NCBI RefSeq assembly: GCF_900176415.1
Contig: NZ_FWXO01000005.1
Span: forward strand, 1 to 64,000
From: Cellulophaga tyrosinoxydans
Lineage (GTDB): Bacteria; Bacteroidota; Bacteroidia; Flavobacteriales; Flavobacteriaceae
DNA: 64,000 bases
Reading direction: 5' to 3'
A program made the position numbers and the translations under genes. Positions 1 to 8,975 of the stretch are shown here, one piece after another. Each line of letters begins with the position of its first letter. Within the stretch, counting starts at the first letter, position 1. The notes beneath the pieces were generated by a model. It was not told the DNA's origin, ran no database searches, and saw only the letters and a program-made list of their open reading frames with translations.

Positions 1-474
1 GGAGTAAATACAGATGATCAGTTTGATGATGAAGTTCAGTTAAGAACGGCAATTGATGTTGATGATGCAGGTAAGTCTGCAGCCCAAGGATTTACAACGG
101 AGACGACTGTAAAACAGGTTATTGATGCGATAGCACCAATTACTTCTAAAGCTGCAAGAATTTTCTATCCACCTTCAATAGAGGTAGATGCTTCAACAAC
201 AGGAACGCGAACAATAGACTTGTATGCACAATATATCGCACAATTTGGTTCTCCATTGCGTGGTAGTGCAGGAGCACCTGCTGCAATTCCAACTTATGGG
301 GCAACAGAATTATACTATTATGTTACATATGCTGATCCTACGGTTTTTAATACTACCGCGACAACAGGACCTTCTGCAATGGTTATAACTGCAGATGGTA
401 AATTAACATTAACCGTAACTGCACCTCCAAGTAGTTATAATTCATTAATAAACGTAGTTTTTGTAGTAAAATAA
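1..474 (+). CDS. C-terminal part of a large secreted/surface protein (5' end outside window)
   Basis: The frame is open from the first base of the window to the TAA at 472-474, so only the last 157 residues are visible and the start lies upstream. The visible part is rich in Thr, Ala, Val and Asp and shows alternating beta-strand-like stretches. It has no Cys and no T9SS sorting domain. Such tails are common on flavobacterial repeat-rich surface proteins, but I do not recognise a named family. It lies 27 bases upstream of a T9SS type B substrate and a PorP/SprF gene on the same strand, which suggests a shared operon for cell-surface export. The function is unknown. Confidence 0.7.
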   Translation, partial: GVNTDDQFDDEVQLRTAIDVDDAGKSAAQGFTTETTVKQVIDAIAPITSKAARIFYPPSIEVDASTTGTRTIDLYAQYIAQFGSPLRGSAGAPAAIPTYGATELYYYVTYADPTVFNTTATTGPSAMVITADGKLTLTVTAPPSSYNSLINVVFVVK

Positions 475-501
475 TTTAAGCGAATAAAAGAAAATAAGAG
501 T

Positions 502-2520
502 TTGAAATCAAACAACACATATAAGCTTGTATTCGCAATCCTAATCGGACTATTTTGTTCCAATTTGGTGAGTGCACAATTTTTACTACAAGCACCGAAT
601 AGTACGGATGAAAATAATTATAGATGGTACAATGCCGAAGATACAAACACTGTATTAGGAACTGATTTTTTCTATGAAGTAAATCAACCTGGAGTTTATT
701 TTGCAACCTACGATGGTACAGTATGTGGTAAAAATGCGACTAGTTATTTTATTCTAACCGATTGCGAATCTCCAAATAATGAGGTTACCTTAGATATTTC
801 AGCTAATGTTCCTGTTGGAGCAACTATTACTTGGAGTCCTGCATTGACAGGAAGCCAAACAGCACCACAAATTTTAGCCACTAAGGATGTGGAAAAGTAT
901 ATTGCTACGCTTTTGAAAGCAGGAAATTCTAAAAATCTTCCTTCTTTTACTGTGGTTTGTATGAGTCAGGCTAGTAACCTAATGGATGACACAGTAACAG
1001 TGGATGAAGATTCATCGGTAGTGGTTGATATTTTTGCTAATGACGCTGATTTGCCCATTTTAGGTACTTTAACAACTTCGAATCCAACGAATGGTACCAT
1101 TACGATAGATGATAATGGTACTCCTAATAATCCTTCTGATGATGTAGTTACCTATACACCAGATCCAGATTTTAATGGTCAGGATACCTTTACTTATACC
1201 ATCTGTAATTCCTTTGGAGATTGCAGTACTGCTACAGTAGTAGTAGATGTATTGCCAATTGTAGACACAAATGATGATGTTGTTACTACAGATGAAAATC
1301 AGCCTATAACAATAGATAATTGGGCAGCAAATGATAACGATATTCCTACTATAGGAACCTTTACAACTACGGCTCCAATTAATGGTAGAGTGGTTCTTGA
1401 TGATAATGGTACGCCAAATGACCCATCGGATGATGTGCTTACATATACACCTAATTTAGATTTTTATGGTACAGATTCATTTGATTATACAGTTTGTGAT
1501 ACTCTTGGAAATTGTAGTACATCAACAATTACTATACTAATTACAAGTACAGTTGATCTGGATAGTGATGATGATGGCATTTTAGATGCATGGGAAGATT
1601 TAAATACTGATGGTGATAATGATCCGTCTACAAACCCTACAGATTCTGATGGAGATGGTATTCCGGATTATTTAGATATTGATAGTGATGATGACGGTAT
1701 TCCAGATAACGTTGAAGCACAAACTACAGCAGATTATATTGCGCCAAGTGGAGTTGATGCTAATGATAACGGGCTTGATGATGCGTACGAACAAAATGGT
1801 AATCTAGGTATAATTCCTGTAAATACTGATAATGCAGATTTACCAGATTATTTGGATGACGATAGTGATAATGACAATGTTCCTGATAATATCGAGGCAC
1901 ATGATCATGACCACGATGGTATACCAGATGTAGTATTCACAGGTTCAGATAAAGATAATGACGGATTGGATGATGGTTATGAAGGCAATACTGTGATTGA
2001 TATTGACGTTAATGATGAAATAAATGATCCATACTCAGATTTACCAAATACAGATAATGATGACGAATCAGATTATAGAGATACCGATGATGACGATGAT
2101 GGAATATTAACTATTGACGAGGATGTAAATCTAGACGGAGATTATGCAAATGATGATGTTAACGGTAATGGTATTCCAAATTATTTAGATCCTGATTTAG
2201 TAGTTACTGGTGGAGATGAAGTAGAAGTGTTTAATGTTGTCACACCAAACGGAGATGGAGTACACGACGTTTTAACCATTGCAGGATTAGAGAATTTCCC
2301 TAATAATACCATCAAAATTTATAATAGATGGGGAGTTTTAGTGTATGTAACAAAGGCTTATAATACACAAGGGAATGTATTTGATGGTACATCAAATGGA
2401 CGCGTAACTATTGACAAGGATAATAAATTGCCTGTAGGTACCTATTTCTATATTTTGGATTACGAAGACGGAACAAATAACATGAAATCAAAAACAGGAT
2501 ATTTATACATAAATAGATAG
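502..2520 (+). CDS. Secreted multi-domain protein with T9SS type B (gliding-motility) C-terminal domain
   Basis: This 672-residue protein starts at a TTG that immediately precedes a good Sec signal peptide (residues 1-25, ending LVSA). Two cadherin/Ig-like modules follow, at about 165-250 and 255-345, each opening with a DD-V-T-DE pattern and containing DDNGTPN. Residues about 350-570 are an Asp-rich stretch with repeated DSDDDGI and [10 protein letters not shown] units, typical of calcium-binding thrombospondin type 3 repeats. From about 576 the sequence reads [13 protein letters not shown], then IKIYNRWG and [12 protein letters not shown], which is the type B sorting domain (CHU_C, TIGR04131 family). 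It is therefore expected to cross the outer membrane by the type IX system and stay at the surface. The PorP/SprF gene starts one base after its stop. Confidence 0.9.
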   Translation: MKSNNTYKLVFAILIGLFCSNLVSAQFLLQAPNSTDENNYRWYNAEDTNTVLGTDFFYEVNQPGVYFATYDGTVCGKNATSYFILTDCESPNNEVTLDISANVPVGATITWSPALTGSQTAPQILATKDVEKYIATLLKAGNSKNLPSFTVVCMSQASNLMDDTVTVDEDSSVVVDIFANDADLPILGTLTTSNPTNGTITIDDNGTPNNPSDDVVTYTPDPDFNGQDTFTYTICNSFGDCSTATVVVDVLPIVDTNDDVVTTDENQPITIDNWAANDNDIPTIGTFTTTAPINGRVVLDDNGTPNDPSDDVLTYTPNLDFYGTDSFDYTVCDTLGNCSTSTITILITSTVDLDSDDDGILDAWEDLNTDGDNDPSTNPTDSDGDGIPDYLDIDSDDDGIPDNVEAQTTADYIAPSGVDANDNGLDDAYEQNGNLGIIPVNTDNADLPDYLDDDSDNDNVPDNIEAHDHDHDGIPDVVFTGSDKDNDGLDDGYEGNTVIDIDVNDEINDPYSDLPNTDNDDESDYRDTDDDDDGILTIDEDVNLDGDYANDDVNGNGIPNYLDPDLVVTGGDEVEVFNVVTPNGDGVHDVLTIAGLENFPNNTIKIYNRWGVLVYVTKAYNTQGNVFDGTSNGRVTIDKDNKLPVGTYFYILDYEDGTNNMKSKTGYLYINR

Positions 2521-2521
2521 A

Positions 2522-3475
2522 ATGAAAACCCCAAATCATAATAAAACCTATTATAAATACCTTTTTGCAGTGCTATGTTTTATAGGATTGCTCAGCGGTA
2601 ACATTGCACTTGCGCAACAAGATGCGCAGTACACTCAATACATGTATAATACCGTAAGTGTAAACCCGGGTTATGCAGGTTCTAGAGGGCATATGAGCAT
2701 TGGAGCGTTGCACAGATCGCAATGGGTAGGCTTAGAAGGTGCGCCGGTAACACAAACTCTTAATATTCACTCACCAATAGGCTATAAAGGGGTTGGTTTA
2801 GGATTTTCAATAGTAAACGATAAAATAGGACCAACTTCAGAGACTAATTTTGATGTTGATTTTTCCTATACCATCCCCGTGAGTTCTGAGGGTAAGGTTA
2901 GTTTTGGGTTAAAGGGAAGTATTAATTTATTGGATGTAAGGTTTTCTGAATTAAATCAATATGCTTCGGACCAAACATTGCAGCAAGATATAGATAATAG
3001 ATTGTCACCTAACGTTGGTGCTGGTGTTTACTACCATACCGATAAATTTTATTTAGGTGTTTCAGTACCAAGAATATTAGAAACTTCTCATTTTGACTCT
3101 TCCTCCTTATCTACAGCAAAAGAGCAGATGAATTTTTATTTAATTACAGGTTATGTATGGGAATTAAACCCTTTCTTAAAGTTTAAACCCACATTACTAA
3201 CTAAGGTTGTTCAAGGAGCACCATTACAAGTAGACTTGTCTGCTAATTTTATGCTTAATGATAAGTTTATACTTGGAGCTGCCTACCGATGGGACGCTGC
3301 ATTAAGTGGTATGCTAGGTTTTAATTTGTCTAACGAATTTCTTATAGGTATTGCTTACGATAGGGAAATTACTGATCTTGGAAGTACACGATTTAATAAT
3401 GGTTCTTTTGAAGTTATTTTAAGATATGATTTCATCAAAACAAAAGGCAACCTAAAATCACCTAGATTCTTTTAA
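2522..3475 (+). CDS. PorP/SprF family type IX secretion system membrane protein
   Basis: This is a 317-residue outer-membrane beta-barrel protein. A long signal peptide ends near residue 31 (IALAQ) and is followed by the family hallmark QDAQYTQYMYN and NPGYAGS. Repeated aromatic-rich strands run to the C-terminus (ILRYDF). Members of this family are specific partners for individual T9SS type B substrates, as SprF is for SprB, and are usually encoded directly after the substrate. That is the arrangement here, with one base between the genes, so it probably helps export or anchor the 672-residue protein upstream. Assignment to the family is firm; the partner relation is inferred from the context. 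Confidence 0.92.
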   Translation: MKTPNHNKTYYKYLFAVLCFIGLLSGNIALAQQDAQYTQYMYNTVSVNPGYAGSRGHMSIGALHRSQWVGLEGAPVTQTLNIHSPIGYKGVGLGFSIVNDKIGPTSETNFDVDFSYTIPVSSEGKVSFGLKGSINLLDVRFSELNQYASDQTLQQDIDNRLSPNVGAGVYYHTDKFYLGVSVPRILETSHFDSSSLSTAKEQMNFYLITGYVWELNPFLKFKPTLLTKVVQGAPLQVDLSANFMLNDKFILGAAYRWDAALSGMLGFNLSNEFLIGIAYDREITDLGSTRFNNGSFEVILRYDFIKTKGNLKSPRFF

Positions 3476-3564
3476 TCTTTTGGTTTATAAAATTTTTGGG
3501 TAGGAAGGCAATTTGCCAGAAGTATTTATTTTTTAGTAAATCTTTATAAATCCTTTAAAGATGT

Positions 3565-3572
3565 TATTTTTG
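3565..3572 (+). promoter_or_regulatory. Candidate -7 promoter box (TATTTTTG) for idi
   Basis: TATTTTTG matches the flavobacterial -7 consensus TAnnTTTG exactly and lies about 45 bases upstream of the idi start. I see no TTG at the expected distance for the -33 element, so only half the promoter is supported. Confidence 0.4.
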
Positions 3573-3615
3573 TAAGAGTGATGAAAATCACTATTGCTAA
3601 GAAAAAGAAAATAAC

Positions 3616-4149
3616 TTGAAGGAAGAACACGTAATACTTGTCAATCATTTAGATGAGCAAATTGGTACTATGCCAAAAATGGAAGCTCATGAAAAAGCTG
3701 TTTTGCACAGAGCCTTTTCTGTTTTTATTATGAATAAAAATGGTGAGACCATGCTGCAACAACGAGCTGCTCACAAATACCATTCTCCATTGCTATGGAC
3801 AAATACGTGTTGCAGTCATCAACGAGTAGGAGAAACCAATATTGAAGCTGGTAAGAGACGGCTTCAAGAAGAAATGGGATTTACAGCAGACTTAAAAGAA
3901 CTGTTTTCATTTATTTATAAAGCTCCTTTTGATAACGGACTTACGGAACATGAATTAGATCATGTAATGGTGGGATACTACGATAATGCTCCGATAATAA
4001 ACCAAGAGGAAGTTGCGGATTGGAAATGGATGAAACCTGAGGCAATTAAAGAAGATATTGCTGAAAATCCAAATGCGTATACTGCTTGGTTCAAAATTAT
4101 TTTCGAAAAATTCTATAGCCATATAACTAAACATAAATTTGAATCATGA
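3616..4149 (+). CDS. idi: Isopentenyl-diphosphate delta-isomerase, type I
   Basis: This 177-residue Nudix-fold enzyme interconverts isopentenyl and dimethylallyl diphosphate in isoprenoid synthesis. The catalytic cysteine motif TNTCCSH is present near residue 65, along with the type I pattern HRAFSVFI near the N-terminus, RLQEEMGF (Nudix-like region) and HELDHVMVGYY, which carries the acidic metal and proton-transfer residues. The start is a TTG at 3616; no ATG occurs upstream in frame, and a later ATG would remove the conserved N-terminal strand. The length is typical. Its stop overlaps the ATG of the next gene in an ATGA junction, so the two are probably translationally coupled. Confidence 0.95.
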   Translation: MKEEHVILVNHLDEQIGTMPKMEAHEKAVLHRAFSVFIMNKNGETMLQQRAAHKYHSPLLWTNTCCSHQRVGETNIEAGKRRLQEEMGFTADLKELFSFIYKAPFDNGLTEHELDHVMVGYYDNAPIINQEEVADWKWMKPEAIKEDIAENPNAYTAWFKIIFEKFYSHITKHKFES

Positions 4150-4562
4150 AAGTAAAGGTTAGTAGAAAAGCACATTTTAATGCCGCTCATAGATTATATA
4201 GACCTGATTGGAGTTTTGAAAAAAACGATGCAATTTTTGGGCTCTGTAACAATCCAAATTTTCATGGTCATAATTACGAATTAATTGTAAGTGTTACTGG
4301 AGAAATAGACCCAGAAACAGGTTTTGTAATAGATGTGAAAGTTTTAAAAGATCTAATTAAAAGTGAAATTGAAGACGCTTTTGATCATAAAAATTTAAAT
4401 ATTGAAGTCCCAGAGTTCAAAAATTTGAATCCAACCGCGGAGAATATTGCGGTCGTTATTTGGGATAAACTAAGACCGCATATTGATAATTCTAAAGATC
4501 TTGAGGTGGTATTATACGAGACTCCTAGAAATTTCGTTACATATGTAGGAAATACCTTATAA
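4146..4562 (+). CDS. queD: 6-carboxytetrahydropterin synthase / 6-pyruvoyltetrahydropterin synthase family (QueD-like)
   Basis: This 138-residue protein has the family's zinc ligands H15 (NAAHRL), H40 and H42 (FHGHNYEL) and the catalytic Cys34 (GLCNNPN). It also has FDHKNLN and the C-terminal glutamate in VVLYETPRN that binds the pterin. The family converts dihydroneopterin triphosphate either to 6-carboxytetrahydropterin, for queuosine and other 7-deazaguanines, or to 6-pyruvoyltetrahydropterin. The sequence alone does not settle which. It overlaps idi by four bases (ATGA), and no other queuosine gene is in the window, so the co-expression with isoprenoid synthesis may be only historical. 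Confidence 0.88.
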   Translation: MKVKVSRKAHFNAAHRLYRPDWSFEKNDAIFGLCNNPNFHGHNYELIVSVTGEIDPETGFVIDVKVLKDLIKSEIEDAFDHKNLNIEVPEFKNLNPTAENIAVVIWDKLRPHIDNSKDLEVVLYETPRNFVTYVGNTL

Positions 4563-4587
4563 TTTAAATTATTCTAATTATTATTTC

Positions 4588-5556
4588 ATGAATTTGTATC
4601 CGTTAAAATTTAACCCTATTCTTAAAGAGCGCCTTTGGGGTGGCTCTAAACTTGGCGATATTTTTGGAAAGCCAATAGAAAATGATATAACAGGCGAAAG
4701 CTGGGAGTTGTCAACCGTTAAAGGAGACATCTCTGTTGTGGCTAATGGTGCATTAGCGGGCTCCTCTTTACAAGATTTAATAGATACAAATGCAGAAGCT
4801 TTGCTAGGGAAAAGTGTAGTGGAGCGATTTGGAAAAGAATTTCCAATTCTTATTAAATTTATAGATGCCAAGCAGGATTTATCTATTCAATTACATCCAA
4901 ATGATCAATTAGCAAAGGAGCGTCACAACTCATTTGGTAAAACCGAAATGTGGTATATAATGGATGCCGATAAAGATGCAAGTCTTATTGTTGGTTTTAA
5001 TAAAACGGTAACCAAAGAAGAGTATCAAAAGAGTATTGAGAACGATACTTTAATAGATTTAATGAATTATGAAAAAGTAAAAGAAGGGGATACATTTTTT
5101 ATTAATACGGGTAAAATTCATGCCATTGGAGCAGGTGTAGTTTTAGCCGAAATTCAGCAAACTTCAGATGTTACTTACCGTGTATTTGACTTTAATAGAA
5201 AAGATAAAGATGGTAATTACAGAGAACTACATACTGATTTGGCATTGGATGCAATGGATTATGAAAAGAAAGATGATTTCATTGTTGCCTACGACAAACA
5301 TAAAAATGTTGTTAATGAAATGGTGAACTGTCCGTATTTTAAAACTAACTATATTAATTTAAACGACAGTTTAAGTCAAGATGTTACACAGCGTGATTCA
5401 TTTACCATATACATGTGTGTAGGTGGTTCTGCTACAATAAGTAATGATTTGGGAACAGCTAAAGTTAAAAAAGGAGAAACAGTTTTGTTGCCTGCAAATT
5501 CTAAAAACATTACAATAGAAACTACAGATGTAACTCTTTTAGAAGTTACTATTTAA
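4588..5556 (+). CDS. manA: Mannose-6-phosphate isomerase, class I
   Basis: This 322-residue cupin-type enzyme interconverts fructose 6-phosphate and mannose 6-phosphate, feeding GDP-mannose and related sugar nucleotides. Zinc ligands are visible as Q101 and H103 (IQLHPND), E120 (GKTEMWY) and H178 (NTGKIHAIGAG). The N-terminal LKERLWGG motif and the downstream SDVTYRVFDFNRKD segment are typical of the short Bacteroidota and Firmicutes type. The C-terminal region forms a second cupin-like sheet. It starts 25 bases after the QueD-like gene on the same strand and may be part of the same transcript. Confidence 0.94.
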   Translation: MNLYPLKFNPILKERLWGGSKLGDIFGKPIENDITGESWELSTVKGDISVVANGALAGSSLQDLIDTNAEALLGKSVVERFGKEFPILIKFIDAKQDLSIQLHPNDQLAKERHNSFGKTEMWYIMDADKDASLIVGFNKTVTKEEYQKSIENDTLIDLMNYEKVKEGDTFFINTGKIHAIGAGVVLAEIQQTSDVTYRVFDFNRKDKDGNYRELHTDLALDAMDYEKKDDFIVAYDKHKNVVNEMVNCPYFKTNYINLNDSLSQDVTQRDSFTIYMCVGGSATISNDLGTAKVKKGETVLLPANSKNITIETTDVTLLEVTI

Positions 5557-5594
5557 AAAATGAACTATTAAGATTCATATACTTTTAAAAAGAG

Positions 5595-5602
5595 TACTTT
5601 TG
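5595..5602 (+). promoter_or_regulatory. Candidate -7 promoter box (TACTTTTG)
   Basis: TACTTTTG fits TAnnTTTG exactly and sits 25 bases before the ATG of the 89-residue protein. No TTG lies at the usual -33 spacing. Confidence 0.38.
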
Positions 5603-5627
5603 CAAAAAAGAAATTAAATTAGTAACA

Positions 5628-5897
5628 ATGGCAAGTATAAAAGATTTAAAAAAAGATATCAATTACGTTTTAGGTGATATTATAGAAGCAGTATATTTTT
5701 GGGAAGCTTCAAATGGTAAAAAAAGTTCTAAAGAAGGCTCTGCATTAATAGATGAAGCAATCAATACTTTTGATGATTTAATTGCAAAAGTAAATCAGAA
5801 AAGTGTTGAAAAAAGAGGCAAGCATTTAAATGCTGTTAAAGCTGAATTAGAAGAAAAAGCAACTACTTTAGTTGAAAAATTAAACAAATTAGGATAA
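5628..5897 (+). CDS. Small conserved helical protein of unknown function
   Basis: This 89-residue protein is highly charged, Lys- and Glu-rich and predicted almost entirely helical, with heptad-like spacing at its C-terminus (KAELEEKATTLVEKLNKLG). It has no signal peptide, membrane segment or Cys. It resembles small conserved hypothetical proteins seen across Flavobacteriaceae, but I cannot name the family or a function. It has its own candidate promoter box 25 bases upstream and a strong terminator 25 bases downstream, so it looks like a single-gene, well-expressed unit, perhaps a cytosolic stress-related or nucleoid-related protein. Confidence 0.75.
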   Translation: MASIKDLKKDINYVLGDIIEAVYFWEASNGKKSSKEGSALIDEAINTFDDLIAKVNQKSVEKRGKHLNAVKAELEEKATTLVEKLNKLG

Positions 5898-5921
5898 TAT
5901 TTTAAAGTTATCATTATAAAT

Positions 5922-5954
5922 AAAAAAGCATCCAACTTAGTTGGATGCTTTTTT
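5922..5954. terminator. Bidirectional intrinsic terminator
   Basis: A perfect inverted repeat GCATCCAAC / GTTGGATGC with a 3-base loop is flanked by an A run on the left and a T run on the right. It can therefore end transcripts from both sides. It lies between two convergent genes. Confidence 0.85.
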
Positions 5955-5974
5955 ATTTAATTTAAAATCTATAG

Positions 5975-6682
5975 TTAATTCTTCTTTTTTAGATCTTCAA
6001 GATATTTTTTTAATTCTTTACCATATTTTGATGCAGCTACTTCTGGCGTTAGCATTTTACTTATAGAATCTAAATACTTAACATTAGCATCTCCAACTTC
6101 TCTTACAGCAATATATGGAGCCACATAAGAATCTTTGTTGTTAAGGGCAAAATTTAAAGCATAAGCATAGCTTCGGTACACATTTTTATCACCTTGTTTA
6201 GCTAAAGAATCTAGGGTTAATGAATCTTTCTTAACCTTTGGATCAAATCTAGCTTGTAATAATTCTAAATTTTTGGTGTTGTAGCGCGTCATGCCTTTTT
6301 TGTACTCTTCAAATTTTTCATTGGACTTAGAGCCCGTTATTTTTGCTTCCGTATCGAAGGCATCCCAAATGGTATTTATAGTAATGGTGCCAGGTTCACC
6401 AAAAAAGGTAATTCTATCATTGACATCATTAAAATCGTTTTTATCAAGGTATAAATAATAAATATCTGGACTTTCAATGTTGGTTTCAAAGTTAAAGTCA
6501 CCATTACCTTTTATTTCCAATGAATCTAAAACAACTAATGTAGTATCTTGTAAATGCTGTAGATAAAGTTTTCCTTTTTTTAATCCTTTTACTGTACCAT
6601 TCACAATCATTGTATCCTTAGAATCTCCTGAGCAGGAAATTAATAAAAGTCCTATTAAGGACATAAAAAGTAGTTTCTTCAT
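5975..6682 (-). CDS. DUF4369 domain lipoprotein
   Basis: I start this protein at the ATG at 6682, because it gives a clean lipoprotein signal (MKKLLFMSLIGLLLISCSG, lipobox Cys near residue 18). A TTG seven codons earlier would put extra residues before the signal. After the lipobox comes the DUF4369 pattern: MIVNGTVKGLKKGKLYLQH, then a beta-rich region ending near residue 110 and a helical, charged C-terminal half. Many family members are joined to a thioredoxin-like domain, but this one is short and shows no CxxC. It is probably a periplasm-facing lipoprotein of unknown role. Confidence 0.85.
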   Translation of the reverse strand: MKKLLFMSLIGLLLISCSGDSKDTMIVNGTVKGLKKGKLYLQHLQDTTLVVLDSLEIKGNGDFNFETNIESPDIYYLYLDKNDFNDVNDRITFFGEPGTITINTIWDAFDTEAKITGSKSNEKFEEYKKGMTRYNTKNLELLQARFDPKVKKDSLTLDSLAKQGDKNVYRSYAYALNFALNNKDSYVAPYIAVREVGDANVKYLDSISKMLTPEVAASKYGKELKKYLEDLKKKN

Positions 6683-6769
6683 GTTTTTAATTTTGAGGGG
6701 CAAATATCATTATTTTTTTCATTTCCTGCGGACAATTATACTGTATACTACAAGATTTTATACACATTT

Positions 6770-8086
6770 TTATAAGTTAGAGGCTATCTCCATAAGGTAT
6801 GCACATAGCAATGCGCCTCCGGTACCAACTACATATCCAAATACTGCCAATAGTACACCCACAGAAGCTAAAGATGGATGAAATTCTGCAGCAACCACTG
6901 GAGCAGAGGCTGCACCACCTACATTTGCTTGACTCCCAACTGCCAAGAAAAAATAAGGCGCCTTAATTAATTTAGCAACGATAATAAGTAATATTGCATG
7001 AATACTAATCCAAATTATACCTACCATTATTAAACCCGGATTTTCTAAAACTTGAGCTATATCTACCTTCATACCTATAGTTGCAACTAAAATGTAAATA
7101 AACATACCGCCAATTTTACTTGCGCCTGCACCTTCATAATTTTTTGCCTTGGTAAACGATAATGCAACACCAACAATTGTGGCTATTACCACCATCCAAA
7201 AGAAATTAGAACCTAGAAAGGATAAGAAATTAATTGGGTCTGCAACGGCAGGAACGTTGTTTACAAGAAAGTCGCTTATAGAATCACCAAAAAAATGTGC
7301 TATTCCAACTGCTGCGAATGCAAAACAAAGCATCATCATATAATCATTTAACGTAGGAACGCGAGTTATTTTCTCAGAAAAAGCAGTTACCTTTTGTTTT
7401 AAAGTTTCAATAGCAGAAGTATCGGCTTTTAACCATCGATCTATTTTAGCGGTTTTACCAACACCAAATAATAATACGGCCATCCAAATATTTGCTACCG
7501 CTATATCAACAAGTACCATTGCCCCATACTTTGAAGGGTTGTAATTAAATACTTCGTACATAGCTGCTTGGTTAGCTCCACCACCGATCCAACTACCCGC
7601 TATAGTTGATAATCCACGCCATACGGCATCAAAATCATTTCCCCCAACTGTTTCTGGTGAGAATATAGATACAATGAGGATAGCAATTGGACCTCCAATA
7701 ATAATCCCAACGGTACCGGTTAAAAACATAATAAGTGCTTTGGAACCTAAATTAGCAATTGCTTTAAGATCTATACTTAAAGTCATTAAAACTAAGGCAG
7801 CTGGTAGCAGATATCTACTGGCTACAAAATATAAATTGGAGTTATGTTCAGAAATATTGCCATTAATATCTACGGTGTGCCAAACTTCTGCTATTACTCC
7901 TGTAGACGCTAAAATTGCAGGTAAGGCATAACACATTAATACCGCAGGAACAAAAGAATAAAATTTTGACCAAAACCCTGTTTTGATTGAAGAGGTATAA
8001 AAAATAATTCCTAAACAAAGCGCCAAAAGGCCAAAAACAACAGTATCATTTGTGATTAAAGGTTCTGGTAAAATTACTTTTTGCAT
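6770..8086 (-). CDS. DUF819 family integral membrane protein
   Basis: This 438-residue protein has about ten to twelve hydrophobic segments spread over its length. The conserved motif region GSWIGGGANQAAMYEVF (about residues 163-180) and a second, related glycine-rich motif GSQANVGGAASAPVVAAEF near residue 390 are diagnostic of DUF819 (YjcL-like) proteins. They suggest a two-fold repeated carrier architecture. The substrate is not known for the family. It shares the minus strand with the HAD phosphatase upstream, 32 bases away, but has its own candidate promoter box at 8110-8117. Confidence 0.9.
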   Translation of the reverse strand: MQKVILPEPLITNDTVVFGLLALCLGIIFYTSSIKTGFWSKFYSFVPAVLMCYALPAILASTGVIAEVWHTVDINGNISEHNSNLYFVASRYLLPAALVLMTLSIDLKAIANLGSKALIMFLTGTVGIIIGGPIAILIVSIFSPETVGGNDFDAVWRGLSTIAGSWIGGGANQAAMYEVFNYNPSKYGAMVLVDIAVANIWMAVLLFGVGKTAKIDRWLKADTSAIETLKQKVTAFSEKITRVPTLNDYMMMLCFAFAAVGIAHFFGDSISDFLVNNVPAVADPINFLSFLGSNFFWMVVIATIVGVALSFTKAKNYEGAGASKIGGMFIYILVATIGMKVDIAQVLENPGLIMVGIIWISIHAILLIIVAKLIKAPYFFLAVGSQANVGGAASAPVVAAEFHPSLASVGVLLAVFGYVVGTGGALLCAYLMEIASNL

Positions 8087-8109
8087 ATGTGTTATATTGG
8101 TAGATTTTT

Positions 8110-8117
8110 CAAATATA
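8110..8117 (-). promoter_or_regulatory. Candidate -7 promoter box (TATATTTG on the minus strand)
   Basis: The plus strand reads CAAATATA, the exact reverse complement of a TAnnTTTG box, 23 bases upstream of the DUF819 start. No -33 TTG is seen at standard spacing. Confidence 0.35.
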
Positions 8118-8118
8118 A

Positions 8119-8925
8119 TTAAACTATAACATGTTCTTTAATAAACTTTGCAACACCATGTTCAGTATTACTTGCGGTAACAAAATTAGCAATGGCTTTT
8201 ACTTCTTCTCGAGCATTGGCCACAGCAACACCACAACCAACCTGTTTTAGCATTTCTAAGTCATTATAATTATCGCCAAAAGCAATTATATCTTCTAATG
8301 TTTGATTTTGAGAAAGTAATAGTTGAATGGCTGAAAGTTTAGAAACACTTTTGGGGGCAAGTTCAATTAGGGTATCATTAGATCGGTAAATAGCAATATC
8401 CTTATGAAATTTATCTTCTAATTGTGAATATATAGCATCACATGTTTCTTTTGTACCCATTAGCATAATTTTATGGGCACCACTAATTTTTCTGGTTTTC
8501 CAATCGTAAAAAGTATCAGTGGTTTTTCGAAAAGTTGGGTAAGCCTTAGTGTAGTTTATTTCTTTTTCTACTCGCTCTGATGATTCTTCTACATACCATT
8601 CATCTTTGTAATACAGGCCAAGTTTTATGTTGTGTTTTTCTGCTAACTGATATACCGATTTTAGGGTAGAAATGGCTATTGTAACAGAATTTAACTCCTT
8701 GTTTTGATCCAATACCAACGCACCATTATAACATATAATCGGTTCGTGTTCTATGCCTAGTCTTTCTTGTAAATAGGTCATAGATTTTGGCATTCTAGCG
8801 GAAACTAAAACCACCTTAATTTTTTCTTTTATTCTGTAAATTTCAGTGATTGTTGCTTCAGAGACATCACTTTTTGTTGAAAGTAGCGTTCCATCTAAAT
8901 CTGAGCATAATATTTTGTAATTCAA
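8119..8925 (-). CDS. Cof-type HAD-IIB family hydrolase
   Basis: This 268-residue cytoplasmic phosphatase has all four HAD motifs. Motif I is SDLDGTLL, with nucleophile D9 and acid D11. Motif II is VVLVSARMP, which carries the Ser, and the motif III Lys is near SVSKLSAIQ. Motif IV is FGDNYNDLEML. The large alpha/beta cap between motifs II and III marks the Cof/YwpJ group, which dephosphorylates sugar phosphates, flavin mononucleotide and similar small substrates. The actual substrate cannot be told from sequence. It stands between a permease and a DUF5916 gene with no obvious functional tie. Confidence 0.92.
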   Translation of the reverse strand: MNYKILCSDLDGTLLSTKSDVSEATITEIYRIKEKIKVVLVSARMPKSMTYLQERLGIEHEPIICYNGALVLDQNKELNSVTIAISTLKSVYQLAEKHNIKLGLYYKDEWYVEESSERVEKEINYTKAYPTFRKTTDTFYDWKTRKISGAHKIMLMGTKETCDAIYSQLEDKFHKDIAIYRSNDTLIELAPKSVSKLSAIQLLLSQNQTLEDIIAFGDNYNDLEMLKQVGCGVAVANAREEVKAIANFVTASNTEHGVAKFIKEHVIV

Positions 8926-8975
8926 TTTTTAGTAGTTTTAATGTGCTTTATATATGCAGTAAATATTCTTTTAGT

